From positions 1 to 64,000 of the forward strand of contig JBMDXA010000080.1 of the NCBI GenBank assembly GCA_048594725.1: a DNA stretch of 64,000 nucleotides, read 5' to 3'. The stretch's first letter is position 1, and every line of letters begins with the position of its first letter. This stretch comes from JAFDZV01 sp048594725. GTDB taxonomy: Bacteria > Bacteroidota > Ignavibacteria > OLB7. A program made the translations under genes and the position numbers. The notes under the pieces were generated by a model. It was given only the letters and a program-made list of their open reading frames with translations. It was not told the origin of the DNA and made no database searches. Positions 52,894 through 62,542 of this stretch are shown piece by piece.

Positions 52894-55800
52894 ATGAATA
52901 CGAACCGACCAGAGAACCAGCCGGTGTCATCATCGTATAATTCCTCCGTGGACTTCCTTCTCGGCGGCGGCGAAATGGGAGCCCGCATGCGGGAGATGGA
53001 TTGGTCGAAGACATCGCTCGGCCCTCCGGAATCGTGGCAGCAGAGCCTGAAGACCGCCGTGCGCATCATGCTCACCTCCCGGCAGGCGATGTTCGTCTGG
53101 TGGGGAAAGGATCTCATCAACCTCTACAACGACGCCTACAAGTCGATCGTGGGAGGGAAACACCCGGAAGCGCTCGGGCAGCCGGCCACCCAGGTCTGGC
53201 GGGAGATCTGGGATCAGGTAGGCCCCAGGGCCGAGTCGGTGATGGTCAAGAACGAGGGCACCTACGACGAAGGGCTGCTCCTTATCATGGAGCGGAACGG
53301 ATATCCGGAGGAGACCTATTACACCTTCTCCTACAGCCCCATCCCGAACGATCACGGCGGCACCGGGGGGATCATCTGCGCCAACTCCGAGGATACCGAG
53401 CGCATCATCGGCGAGCGCCAGCTTGCACTGCTGCGCGAGCTTGCCGCCAAAACCGCCGACGCACGCACGTTCGACCAGGCCTGCCGCCTGAGCGCCAGCT
53501 GCCTGCAGAGCAATCCCCACGACATCCCGTTCGCGATGATCTATCTGATCGATCCGGACCAGGGGCGCCTCCTCCTTGCCGGGACGTCCGGCATAGAGCC
53601 GGGGCACCCGGCCGCGCCGGAATCGGTGGCGTTCGGCGATAGCTCGGTCTGGCCGTTCATGGAGGTGATAGAAACTCATCGCACCAATCTGATCTCCGAC
53701 TTGAGCGCAATAGCAGGCGAGCTTCCGGAGGGCCCCGCCGGGCGCCCCCCGCATCAGGCCGTCGCCGTTCCGATAGCCCCCTCCGGCCAGACCGGCAAGG
53801 CGGGCATCCTGATAGCGGGGTTGAACCCGTTCCGGCTCTTCGATGACAACTATAGCAGGTTCATCGATCTGACCGCCGCGCAGATAGCCGCCAGCATCGC
53901 CAATGCCCAGGCCTACGAGGAGGAACGCACCCGCGCCGAGGCGCTGGCCGAGCTCGACCGCGCCAAGACCACCTTCTTCTCCAACGTCAGCCACGAGTTC
54001 AGAACGCCCCTCACCCTGATGCTCGGCCCGCTCGACGACGTTCTCTCCCACGCCGAAGACGATCTGAGCCAGGAGAACACGGAGCTGCTGAGCATTGTTC
54101 GCCGCAACGGCCAGCGGCTTCTGAAGCTTGTGAACACCCTGCTCGATTTCTCCCGCATCGAGGCCGGGCGCGTGCAGGCGGTCTACGAGCCGGTGGACCT
54201 GCCGGAGTACACCGCGGAGCTTGCAAGCGTCTTCCGGGCCGCCGTGGAAAAGGCGGGCATGCGGCTCATCATCGATGTGCACACCCTGCCTGAACCGGCC
54301 TTCGTGGACCGCGACATGTGGGAGAAGATCGTCCTGAACCTTGTCTCCAACGCCTTCAAGTACACCCTGCAGGGGGAGATCCGGGTGAAGGTGCGGGCCG
54401 AGAACGGATCGGCCCTGCTGGTGGTGGAGGATACCGGAACCGGCATCCCGGAGACCGAGCTGCCGAACATCTTCAACCGGTTCCACCGCGTTGAAGGGGC
54501 GCGCGGCCGAACCCAGGAGGGCACCGGCATCGGGCTTACGCTGGTGCAGGAACTGGTACGGATTCATGGAGGAACCACCCAGGTACAGAGCACCTACGGC
54601 GCCGGAAGCACCTTCACCGTCCGGATTCCGCTGGGCAGAAATCATCTCCCGGCCGACCGGATAGGAGGTACCCGCACGCTTGCCTCCACCGCCCTCGGCA
54701 GCAATCCGTTCGTGGAGGAGGCGCTGCGCTGGCTTCCGGATGAACGCTCCGGCGCGGAGAGCGCATTCGCACTTCCGGGCGGGGAATCCACCGCGATGCT
54801 CCATGCCCCCCAGTCCGGCGAGCCGGGCGCTACCGTGGTGCTTGCCGACGACAACGCCGATATGCGCGATTACGTGCAGCGGCTCCTCGCCTCCAACTAT
54901 CAGGTGGTGCCCGTTGCCGACGGACAGGAGGCGCTCAGGGCCATCGCCGAACACCGGCCCGATCTGGTGGTCACCGATGTGATGATGCCCAACCTGGATG
55001 GGTTCGGGCTGCTCAAGGCCCTGCGGGACGATCCCCGCACGGCGTCTCTGCCGGTTATCATGCTCTCGGCCAGAGCCGGTGAGGAGGCCCGTGTGGAGGG
55101 GCTGGAGGCCGGTGCCGATGATTATCTGATCAAACCGTTCAGCGCGCGCGAACTGATGGCACGTGTCAGCGGTACCCTGGCGCTCTCCAGAGCCCGCCGC
55201 GATGCGATGCGGCGGGAGGAGGAACTGAAGGCCGAAACCACCAATGTGCTGGAGAGCATCACCGAGGGCTTCATCGCGCTGGACCGGGAGTTCCGGTTCA
55301 CGTATGTGAACGCCGAGGCCGAAAAGATCTACGGTATGCGGCGGGAGGATCTGTATGGAAAAACCCAGTGGGAAGTCTTCCCCCGGTCTGTCGGCACCAG
55401 AATCGAAGAAGAGTTCCGGGGGGCCATGAACGAACGGGCGCCCCACCGGTTCGAGAACTTCTACGAGCCGTGGGGACGATGGTTCGAGGTGGATTGCTAC
55501 CCGGCGAAGGATGGTGGACTGGCGATCTATTTCCGTGATATCACCGACCGGACGCTGGCGCTGAATGCGCTCAAGGAGGCCGACCGTCTGAAGGACGAGT
55601 TCCTGGCGACGCTCGCCCACGAGCTGCGCAATCCCCTGGCCCCGCTCCGCAGCGGCCTGGAACTGATGAACATGGCCGGCAACGACGATCCCAACATACA
55701 ACAGGTGCGGGGGATGATGGAGCGGCAGTTGAAGCAGATGGTGCGCCTGATAGACGATCTGCTGGATGTGAGCCGTATCAGCCGCAACCGCCTGGAACTC

Positions 55801-56691
55801 CGGATGGAACGGGTGGAGCTGGCCGATGTGATACGCAATGCCGTGGAAACCAGCCGCCCCCTCATCGAGGCCGCCGGGCACCACTTCACCGTACATGTGC
55901 CGCTGGATGGCATAACCGTGGAGGCCGATATGACGCGGCTTGCACAGGTGTTCTCAAACCTGCTGAACAACGCCGCCAAGTATACCGAACATGGGGGGCG
56001 TATCCGGCTGGCCGTGGAGCAGCGGGACGGCCAGGCCGAGATCTCCATCAAGGATAACGGCATCGGCATCCCGCCATCGATGCTCCCGAAGGTCTTCGAG
56101 ATGTTCACGCAGGTGGATCGATCGCTGGAGAAGGCGTACGGGGGACTGGGGATAGGGCTTACGCTGGTGAAACGGCTTACCGAGATGCATGGCGGAACCG
56201 TGGAGGCCCGCAGCGAGGGCTATGGCACCGGCAGCGAGTTCATCGTCCGCATCCCGGTGGTGCCGGCTCTGCCGCGCGCCGGCAACGGCACCGAACAGAA
56301 CGCCCGGCCGGAGGCTGCGGCGGGATCGCGCATTCTGGTGGTGGACGATAACCAGGACTCCGCGCTCGCGATGGCGATGATGCTCAGACTGTTGCACAAC
56401 GAGACCCGCATCGCCAACGACGGCGTGGCGGCGCTGGCGGCGGCAGAGGAGTTCCGCCCCGATGTGATTCTTCTGGATATCGGCATGCCCGGCATGAACG
56501 GCTACGATGTGGCGAAACGCATCCGCGAAGAGGAATGGGGCAGGGGGATATTTCTGATAGCGCTCACCGGATGGGGACAGGAGGAGGATCGCCGCCGCTC
56601 GCGCGAGGCCGGGTTCGATCATCATCTTCTGAAGCCGGTGGAGCCCACCGTCCTGAAAAAGCTTCTGGCCGATCACGCGGTCTCCGGGTAG
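52894..56691 (+). CDS. Hybrid sensor histidine kinase with two kinase cores and two receivers
   Basis: 1265 residues, soluble. Order: PAS-like sensor (about 30-170), GAF (190-345), HisKA with His367 in SNVSHEFRTPLTLML, HATPase (about 450-585), receiver with Asp695 in LVVTDVMMPNLDGFG, PAS (about 785-900), HisKA with His909 in ATLAHELRNPLAPL, HATPase (1010-1130) and C-terminal receiver with Asp1195 in VILLDIGMPGMNGYD. No transmembrane segment, so the signal is cytoplasmic. No DNA-binding output or separate regulator lies beside it; it probably passes phosphate within itself and to another protein. Confidence 0.92.
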   Translation: MNTNRPENQPVSSSYNSSVDFLLGGGEMGARMREMDWSKTSLGPPESWQQSLKTAVRIMLTSRQAMFVWWGKDLINLYNDAYKSIVGGKHPEALGQPATQVWREIWDQVGPRAESVMVKNEGTYDEGLLLIMERNGYPEETYYTFSYSPIPNDHGGTGGIICANSEDTERIIGERQLALLRELAAKTADARTFDQACRLSASCLQSNPHDIPFAMIYLIDPDQGRLLLAGTSGIEPGHPAAPESVAFGDSSVWPFMEVIETHRTNLISDLSAIAGELPEGPAGRPPHQAVAVPIAPSGQTGKAGILIAGLNPFRLFDDNYSRFIDLTAAQIAASIANAQAYEEERTRAEALAELDRAKTTFFSNVSHEFRTPLTLMLGPLDDVLSHAEDDLSQENTELLSIVRRNGQRLLKLVNTLLDFSRIEAGRVQAVYEPVDLPEYTAELASVFRAAVEKAGMRLIIDVHTLPEPAFVDRDMWEKIVLNLVSNAFKYTLQGEIRVKVRAENGSALLVVEDTGTGIPETELPNIFNRFHRVEGARGRTQEGTGIGLTLVQELVRIHGGTTQVQSTYGAGSTFTVRIPLGRNHLPADRIGGTRTLASTALGSNPFVEEALRWLPDERSGAESAFALPGGESTAMLHAPQSGEPGATVVLADDNADMRDYVQRLLASNYQVVPVADGQEALRAIAEHRPDLVVTDVMMPNLDGFGLLKALRDDPRTASLPVIMLSARAGEEARVEGLEAGADDYLIKPFSARELMARVSGTLALSRARRDAMRREEELKAETTNVLESITEGFIALDREFRFTYVNAEAEKIYGMRREDLYGKTQWEVFPRSVGTRIEEEFRGAMNERAPHRFENFYEPWGRWFEVDCYPAKDGGLAIYFRDITDRTLALNALKEADRLKDEFLATLAHELRNPLAPLRSGLELMNMAGNDDPNIQQVRGMMERQLKQMVRLIDDLLDVSRISRNRLELRMERVELADVIRNAVETSRPLIEAAGHHFTVHVPLDGITVEADMTRLAQVFSNLLNNAAKYTEHGGRIRLAVEQRDGQAEISIKDNGIGIPPSMLPKVFEMFTQVDRSLEKAYGGLGIGLTLVKRLTEMHGGTVEARSEGYGTGSEFIVRIPVVPALPRAGNGTEQNARPEAAAGSRILVVDDNQDSALAMAMMLRLLHNETRIANDGVAALAAAEEFRPDVILLDIGMPGMNGYDVAKRIREEEWGRGIFLIALTGWGQEEDRRRSREAGFDHHLLKPVEPTVLKKLLADHAVSG

Positions 56692-56737
56692 GCGGTGCTC
56701 TCCCCCGCCTCTCTCTCATATCTAACTCCCCCTATCG

Positions 56738-57079
56738 ATGAACAGGCTTGTGATAGTGGTTTCGATGCTGATGGTATCGCTCGCTCTGGCCGCGCTTTCC
56801 GGCAGCCTGTACCAGCGTATGGGCTCCGATCCGGTTCTGGTGGAGGGAACGGGGCCGGGCTTCGATACCGTCACGGTGGTGACCGGCGGCTGGCCGCTCC
56901 CCTATCTGGAGGATGGAACATCGGTCTCACCGGTGGGGAGCGTGGGGTTCATGACCGGCATCACCGGAGAGGACCGGTTCAGCACCGGCGCATTTCTGGT
57001 GGACACGGCATTTTTCCTGGGGGCTTTCCTGGCGGCCTGGGGAATAATCCGCCTGCTCCGCCGCCGGGAACAGCGATAG
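56738..57079 (+). CDS. Small membrane protein, unknown
   Basis: 113 residues with two hydrophobic helices (VIVVSMLMVSLALAALSGSL near the start, FLGAFLAAWGIIRLL near the end) and a periplasmic or extracellular loop of about 55 residues between. Positively charged C-terminus (RRREQR) suggests cytoplasmic ends. No family recognised; real gene likely from codon use and spacing (46 bases after the kinase). Confidence 0.6.
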   Translation: MNRLVIVVSMLMVSLALAALSGSLYQRMGSDPVLVEGTGPGFDTVTVVTGGWPLPYLEDGTSVSPVGSVGFMTGITGEDRFSTGAFLVDTAFFLGAFLAAWGIIRLLRRREQR

Positions 57080-57139
57080 CAGAATCATTCATCCCGTTTC
57101 TCTTCCAGCCTTCAAAAAACCCTGCTCCGTCCCATCCCA

Positions 57140-57227
57140 CAAATCGTCAATCGTAAATCCAAAATCGTCAATCGAGAATCGCCCCCTTTTCCCCAATCGA
57201 AAATCCAAAATCTAAAATCTAAAATTC
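57140..57227 (-). repeat. GATTTTCGATT-type motif cluster before SnoaL-like gene
   Basis: A run of AAATCGTCAATCG, AAATCCAAAATCG, CAATCGAAAATCC and AAAATCTAAAATCT units fills most of the gap and ends five bases before ATG 57232. Orientation is antisense relative to the gene that follows, as at 51520. Confidence 0.65.
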
Positions 57228-57231
57228 CCCA

Positions 57232-57618
57232 ATGGATACACGTCTGGAACGGAACAAGAACAACGTGATGGAATTCTACGACATGATGTTCAATCAGTGC
57301 AGGCCGGCCGAGGCGATGGAGCGTTATGGAGGAGCCGAGTATATCCAGCATAATCCCGCCGTGGGAGACGGCAAGGAGGCGTTCATCGAATATTTTATCC
57401 GGATGGCCGCCGAATATCCCGGCAAGCATGTGGAGTTCAAGCGCGCCATCGCAGAGGGAAATTTCGTGGTGCTGCACTGCTACCAGCAGTGGCCCGGTGA
57501 TAGCGACTGGGCCGGCATCGATATCTTCCGCCTGAACGACGATGGAAAAATCCTGGAGCACTGGGATGTGTTGCAGGCCATCCCGGAGACCTCCGCCAAC
57601 GACAACACCATGTTCTGA
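57232..57618 (+). CDS. SnoaL-like (NTF2-fold) protein
   Basis: 128 residues. NTF2-like cone fold of the SnoaL type: NVMEFYDMMFNQCRPAEAME, RYGGAEYIQHNPAVGDGKEA, FVVLHCYQQWPGD, IDIFRLNDDGKILEHWDVLQ. Members include polyketide cyclases and related isomerases; the conserved His and Asp residues are present, but the substrate is unknown. The start codon follows a repeat cluster with no clear ribosome site. Confidence 0.85.
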   Translation: MDTRLERNKNNVMEFYDMMFNQCRPAEAMERYGGAEYIQHNPAVGDGKEAFIEYFIRMAAEYPGKHVEFKRAIAEGNFVVLHCYQQWPGDSDWAGIDIFRLNDDGKILEHWDVLQAIPETSANDNTMF

Positions 57619-57710
57619 GCGGGCGGTGGCGTTCCGGCTCTCCGCCGGTAACAACCGGGAGGAATGGCGTGTAGTTCAATACACATCGGAATACTACCCG
57701 GAGAAATGCC

Positions 57711-58277
57711 ATGCCCTCCTACGGAAAAATCTTTTCTATTCTTTTTGCCCTCCCTCTCCTGTGCGGCCTGCACGGATGCATGATATGGGATTCCATATCG
57801 GATGCCGAATATGAAGCGGCACGCGCCAGGAGGATGGAAGAGTACCGCATCCTCGACAGTGTGGCCGCCAACCGGGACGGCGCATTCGAGTATTTCCGGA
57901 CGGCGTACGGTATCGGCAGCGGCGGCGGCAGAGGGTCGATCTCATTTCCAAAGGGAGCTGCCTTCCGCACCCTGCTGGCGCAGCCGGACGCCACGGAACT
58001 CTTCACCCGGCTCATCAGAGAGGGATCACGCGCAGGCCAGATCTACGGCCTCGCCGGATTGCGTATGGTCGATACCGTTCTCTTCGCCCGCGAGCTCCCC
58101 GCCTTCCTGGCGAGCACCGATAGCGTGGAGTCGTCCATGGGTTGTTTCGCCTGGAAGCGCCCGGTGTCGCAGGTGGCGAAGAAGCCGGATGAGCCTCCAC
58201 CCCCCGGCACATGGCAGGACCCCATCGGCGATGATATCTACAGCGGTTCGTTCCCTCGGAATGTGATAGAGAATTGA
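57711..58277 (+). CDS. Lipoprotein, paralogue 1
   Basis: 188 residues. Signal with lipobox LHGC (Cys23), so an acylated outer-membrane or periplasmic protein. It shares with the next gene the segment DSVAANRDGAFEYFR, QPDATELFTRLIREG, YGLAGLRMVDTVLFARELP and GCFAWKRPV, indicating tandem duplication. The YGLAGLR helix resembles a HEAT-like repeat unit. Function not recognised. Confidence 0.75.
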   Translation: MPSYGKIFSILFALPLLCGLHGCMIWDSISDAEYEAARARRMEEYRILDSVAANRDGAFEYFRTAYGIGSGGGRGSISFPKGAAFRTLLAQPDATELFTRLIREGSRAGQIYGLAGLRMVDTVLFARELPAFLASTDSVESSMGCFAWKRPVSQVAKKPDEPPPPGTWQDPIGDDIYSGSFPRNVIEN

Positions 58278-58422
58278 TGATAGGGATAATCCATGGCGGC
58301 CCAATATCGATCGCACCGATAATGGCATGTTCCAGAGCGGAGTTCAATTGAGTGAAGCTCATTCAGAACCGCAAGCATCGATAGCATTTACTACCATGGA
58401 CTCCAGAACACATTATGATTCC

Positions 58423-59082
58423 ATGAACGTATACCGCTCACCGCTGGTTCTGCTCTTTCTTCTGCTCTGCGCTCTGCACGGATGTGTTGCCCCGGAACCT
58501 CCGCCCCCGCCGATCCCGGCCGCCGAAAGGAACCAGCAGCCCTGTCCGCATACGCCTCCCTATGATATCTCCGACAGCATGGCGGCCACGCGAAACGGCG
58601 CATTCGAATTCCTGCGCTGCACCCCTCTGTTCTCCGATGCGCTCGGCGGGATGATCTATCCCACGCGAGAGGCGATCGCCTTCCGCGCACTGGCACAACA
58701 GCCGGACGCCCCGGAGCTTTTCACCCGGCTCATCCGCGAAGGTGCCACGGCCGGCCAGCTCTACGGCCTTGCCGGACTGCGCTATACCGATACCGCCCTC
58801 TTCGCGCGCGCGCTTCCCGGATTCGCCGAACGCATCGACAGCGTCTACCGGATGAGCGGCTGCATACGGTGGCTTGAGCCGGTGCACAGTGTGGTACGAG
58901 CCCAGGGAGGTATCCGGCTGGCTCCCGGAGAATCGCTCGCCGCATGGGAGTGGAAGCAGGCCGGCAGACGGAAGCCGGGCAATGCCTCTGTCCCTTCCGA
59001 TATCTACGGTGGCGCCATACCGATGGAACTGATGGGAAGAGACATGCAGCACGAACATGAGGATGGAAGCGGGAGGGAGTAA
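58423..59082 (+). CDS. Lipoprotein, paralogue 2
   Basis: 219 residues from ATG 58423. Lipobox LHGC, then a proline-rich linker (APEPPPPPIPAAE). The core repeats that of the preceding gene: DSMAATRNGAFEFLR, QPDAPELFTRLIREG, AGQLYGLAGLRYTDTALFAR, SGCIRWLEPV. It ends with a longer, basic tail. Two copies 145 bases apart with diverged ends suggest an old tandem duplication. Function not recognised. Confidence 0.75.
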   Translation: MNVYRSPLVLLFLLLCALHGCVAPEPPPPPIPAAERNQQPCPHTPPYDISDSMAATRNGAFEFLRCTPLFSDALGGMIYPTREAIAFRALAQQPDAPELFTRLIREGATAGQLYGLAGLRYTDTALFARALPGFAERIDSVYRMSGCIRWLEPVHSVVRAQGGIRLAPGESLAAWEWKQAGRRKPGNASVPSDIYGGAIPMELMGRDMQHEHEDGSGRE

Positions 59083-59201
59083 TCTCCTCCCTTTCCCTCC
59101 GTTCGATTATCTTGCAACGTTCGCAGGCGGCGGCCGGCTGACGGCACGCACGGGGGATGTTCATTCGTCTCTACAGTCTCTATTTCTCTATCTACGCTCG
59201 T

Positions 59202-62114
59202 ATGTCCGCACCCAAACGTCTCTATCTGATCGATGGCATGGCGATACTCTTCCGGGGGTATTTCGCGCTGATCTCCACCCCGCTCACCACCAAATCCGGA
59301 GAGCCCACCGGCGGCACGTTCGCCTTCTGCTCGGCGCTGGTCAGGCTGCTGGAACAGCACAAGCCGGACCTGATAGCCGTGGCATGGGATAGCAGCAGCC
59401 CCACCTTCCGCCACGAGCAGTTCGCCGAGTACAAGGCCAACCGCGCGGCCTTCCCGGAGGATCTGGTGCCGCAGCTGAGGCGGGTCAAGGAGATCGTGGG
59501 CATGTATCATATCCCCTGCCTGGAAGTGCCCGGCTACGAGGCCGACGACGTGATAGGCACCCTGGCCCGCCGCGCCGAGCGCGAGGGCTACGAGGTCTAC
59601 TGCGTCACCCCGGACAAGGATTTCTTCCAGCTGGTCAGCGACCGGATCTTCATCTACCGCCCCTCCAAGCCGGGCATCCCGGAGGAGATCGTCGATATCC
59701 AGGGAGTGCACAGGAAGTTCGGCGTGACGCCGGAACAGGTGATCGATGTGCTGGCGCTGATCGGCGATACCTCCGACAATGTGCCGGGAGTCAAGGGGAT
59801 CGGCGAGAAGACCGGCATCCCCCTGATCCAGGAGTTCGGTACCGTGGAGAACCTGTACGAGAATATCGAGCGCGTGCCGAAGCCGGGGGTGAAGAAGAAA
59901 CTGCTGGAGAACCAGGATAACGCGTTCCTCTCCAAGCAGCTCGTCACCATCGATGTGAATGCGCCGGTGGAGGTCTCGTTCGAGCAGCTGCATCTGGACC
60001 CTCCCGATACCGCCGCGCTGGTGCGCGTGTACGATGAGCTGGGATTCAAATCGCTTCTCTCCCGCTACAAGCATATCCCCACCGGGAACGATATCATGGC
60101 CGCTATCGAGGAGGCACCGAAGAACGCCGATGCCCCCACGGGCTCCGATCCCGACGAGGAGGCGCAGGAGCGCGGGGCGTTCGCCGATGCCCCGGCACTC
60201 CCGGAGAACGATGCGCTCTCGTTCGATTTCGGGCCGGCGAAGACCATCGCCGATGTGCCCCATACCTATACCATCGTCCGTACCGAGGAGCAGCTCGCCG
60301 CGCTCGTGGAGCACCTGAAGGCCGGGCCGGTGCTCTCGTTCGATCTGGAGACCGATGCGCTGGACTGGCAGGTGGCGAACGTGATCGGCGTCTCCCTGGC
60401 GATAACCCCGTCGGAGGCGTTCTACGTGCCGGTGGCGAACGATGAGGTGCGGACGCTCCAGGAGGATGGCTCGCTCTTCGCCATGGAAGGGGTGCGCAAG
60501 GCCACCGAGGGACTTCCGCTGGAGACCGTGCTCCGCCATCTGACGCCGATCCTGGAGAGCCCCGACCTGCCGAAGACCGGGCAGAACGCCAAGTACGATA
60601 TGGTGATCCTGCTGGATCACGGCGTTCATGTACGCCCCCTCCTGTTCGATTCGATGCTGGGGAGTTATGTGCTGGACTCCACCCGGGAGCACAACATGGA
60701 CGACCTCTCTCTCCGCTTCCTGGGCTACAAGCCGGTCTCCATCACGGAGCTGATCGGCCCGCGCGGCAAGGGGCAGCTCACCATGCGCGATGTGGATCTG
60801 GATACCGTTGCCGAGTACGCCGCCGAGGATGCCGACGTGACCCTTCAGCTGTATCACAAGCTGCGCGATGCCCTGGAAAAGGAGAACCTGCTGGAGGTGG
60901 CATCCCGGTTCGAGTTTCCGCTGGTGGAGGTGCTGGCGAACATGGAGCATTGCGGCGTCTATATCGACGTCCCCTCGCTGAAGGATATCTCCAGAAGCCT
61001 GGAGGAATCCGCAGCGCGGGTGGAGCTGGAGATCCACGAGCTGGCCGGGGAGCCGTTCAATGTGGGCTCCACCAAGCAGCTTGCCGAGATACTGTTCGAG
61101 AAGCTGAAGCTTCCAACCAAGAAGAAGACCAAGACCGGCTACAGCACCGACCAGTTCGTGATGGAGGAGCTTGCGGCGCTGCATCCGCTGCCGGAGAAGA
61201 TCCTGGAGTACCGCCAGGCGATGAAGCTGAAGAGCACCTATGTGGATGCGCTGCCGAGCCTCATCAACCCGAAGACCAACCGCGTGCACACCAGCTACAA
61301 CCAGGCGGTGGCCGCCACCGGACGGCTTTCATCGAACAACCCGAACCTTCAGAACATCCCGATCCGCAGCGAGATAGGGCGCGAGATCCGCCGCGCGTTC
61401 GTGGCGGGCATCCCGAACGGTCTTATCCTCTCCGCCGACTATTCGCAGATCGAGCTTCGGATCATGGCGCATGTCTGCGGCGATGATGCGCTGGTGCGCG
61501 CGTTCAAGGAGAATTTCGATATCCATATGGCAACCGCCATGAACGTGTTCGGCGTGCCGAAGGAGGAGGTTACCGGGAACATGCGCCGCAAGGCCAAGGA
61601 GGTGAACTTCGGGATCATGTACGGCATCGGCGCGTTCGGCCTGGCCCGCCGCCTGAAGATCCCGCAGAAGGAGGCGAAGGATCTTATCACGACCTATTTC
61701 CAGAAATATCCGGGCGTGCAGGAATATATCACAAGCACCATGGAAATGGCGCGCACCAAGGGATATACCGCCACGCTGAACGGACGGCGCAGATATTATC
61801 CGAATATTCTGGCCCCCAACCAGGCGGTGCGCTCCGGCGAGGAGCGCGCGGCGGTGAACATGCCGATCCAGGGAACCGCCAGCGATATCATCAAGCTGGC
61901 GATGATCGATATCCACCGGGAAATGCCGGAGAAATTCCCGCGGGCCAATATGCTCCTCCAGGTGCACGACGAACTTGTGTTCGAGGCGCCGGAGGATATC
62001 ATCCACGATCTGGCCGCGTTCGTCAAGCAGAAGATGGAGGGTGCGTACCAGCTTGGAGAAATTCCGCTGGTGGTGGAGACCGGCGTGGGTGCCAACTGGT
62101 ATGAGGCACATTAG
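59202..62114 (+). CDS. polA: DNA polymerase I
   Basis: 970 residues from ATG 59202 (in-frame upstream codons from 59157 look non-native). 5'-3' exonuclease: LIDGMAILFRGYFA, GYEADDVIGTLA, TPDKDFFQL, LALIGDTSDNVPGVKGIGEK. The 3'-5' exonuclease appears active: FDLETDALDW (DxE), QNAKYDMVIL, and YAAEDADVTLQ. Polymerase: TGRLSSNNPNLQNIPIRSE, motif A LSADYSQIELRIMAH, O-helix RRKAKEVNFGIMYGIG, motif C LLQVHDELVFE. Full-length repair and Okazaki-fragment polymerase. It is followed by repeats rather than by a partner gene. Confidence 0.97.
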   Translation: MSAPKRLYLIDGMAILFRGYFALISTPLTTKSGEPTGGTFAFCSALVRLLEQHKPDLIAVAWDSSSPTFRHEQFAEYKANRAAFPEDLVPQLRRVKEIVGMYHIPCLEVPGYEADDVIGTLARRAEREGYEVYCVTPDKDFFQLVSDRIFIYRPSKPGIPEEIVDIQGVHRKFGVTPEQVIDVLALIGDTSDNVPGVKGIGEKTGIPLIQEFGTVENLYENIERVPKPGVKKKLLENQDNAFLSKQLVTIDVNAPVEVSFEQLHLDPPDTAALVRVYDELGFKSLLSRYKHIPTGNDIMAAIEEAPKNADAPTGSDPDEEAQERGAFADAPALPENDALSFDFGPAKTIADVPHTYTIVRTEEQLAALVEHLKAGPVLSFDLETDALDWQVANVIGVSLAITPSEAFYVPVANDEVRTLQEDGSLFAMEGVRKATEGLPLETVLRHLTPILESPDLPKTGQNAKYDMVILLDHGVHVRPLLFDSMLGSYVLDSTREHNMDDLSLRFLGYKPVSITELIGPRGKGQLTMRDVDLDTVAEYAAEDADVTLQLYHKLRDALEKENLLEVASRFEFPLVEVLANMEHCGVYIDVPSLKDISRSLEESAARVELEIHELAGEPFNVGSTKQLAEILFEKLKLPTKKKTKTGYSTDQFVMEELAALHPLPEKILEYRQAMKLKSTYVDALPSLINPKTNRVHTSYNQAVAATGRLSSNNPNLQNIPIRSEIGREIRRAFVAGIPNGLILSADYSQIELRIMAHVCGDDALVRAFKENFDIHMATAMNVFGVPKEEVTGNMRRKAKEVNFGIMYGIGAFGLARRLKIPQKEAKDLITTYFQKYPGVQEYITSTMEMARTKGYTATLNGRRRYYPNILAPNQAVRSGEERAAVNMPIQGTASDIIKLAMIDIHREMPEKFPRANMLLQVHDELVFEAPEDIIHDLAAFVKQKMEGAYQLGEIPLVVETGVGANWYEAH

Positions 62115-62116
62115 GG

Positions 62117-62150
62117 ATTTTCGATTTACGATTTTGGATTTTCGATTGAC
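62117..62150 (+). repeat. GATTTTCGATT-type motif after polA
   Basis: GATTTTCGATTTACGATTTT and following units start three bases after the polA stop codon and abut palindromic element copy 3; another copy (GATTTTCGATTGGCGGGG) lies at 62291-62308 on its far side. Confidence 0.6.
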
Positions 62151-62287
62151 GGGCAGAGACTAACCATACCAGATGCATCACGCAAAGCCGCGAAGGCGCA
62201 AAGAACGACATCTTCTTTGCGCCTTCGCGGCTTTGCGTGGGATTCTTCCAGGAGTGCCTACTCAGGGCCCTCAAGTAGATAGTTGCC
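62150..62287 (+). repeat. Dispersed palindromic element, copy 3
   Basis: Same orientation as copy 2; the left 15-20 bases have diverged. The stem ACGCAAAGCCGCGAAGGCGC and next bases AAAGAA pair perfectly with TTCTTTGCGCCTTCGCGGC TTTGCGT. The right flank GGGATTCTTCCAGGAGTGCC matches copies 1 and 2 with a few changes. Confidence 0.8.
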
Positions 62288-62374
62288 TTCCGATTTTCGA
62301 TTGGCGGGGAGAGACGTTGGTGCTCTTCCCGTTTTTCTTTGATAGGGAGGGATCATCCATATGATGTTGTCGTC

Positions 62375-62434
62375 GAGTTTGACTCCGCGACCCTCGGTGC
62401 CATCACCTCGCACGGAGCAGAACTCCGCGCGAAC
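62375..62434 (+). repeat. 60-bp dispersed repeat, copy 2
   Basis: Ungapped match to 20904-20963. It sits between palindromic element copy 3 and the hairpin at 62484. The remaining bases 62308-62374 and 62435-62483 show no feature. Confidence 0.5.
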
Positions 62435-62483
62435 AGAAGAACAGAAGCGAGAGCAATACTGTTTATTCCATGCGGATAACACG

Positions 62484-62516
62484 AAGGGGAGCCGCCAGCA
62501 CCGGACGGCTCCCCTT
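62484..62516. terminator. Perfect 11-bp hairpin downstream of T9SS protein gene
   Basis: AAGGGGAGCCG (62484-62494) pairs perfectly with CGGCTCCCCTT (62506-62516) around an 11-base loop, 27 bases after the stop of the minus-strand gene at 62543. No T run follows on either strand, so termination is plausible for that gene but not certain. Confidence 0.5.
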
Positions 62517-62542
62517 GTTCGGGACGATTCGCGATATCCGAT

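Noticed and set aside
52930..55896. 988-codon minus-strand open frame
   Set aside because: Antisense to the hybrid kinase, whose domains and catalytic residues are intact.
59004..61289. 761-codon minus-strand open frame
   Set aside because: Antisense to DNA polymerase I, which carries all expected motifs.
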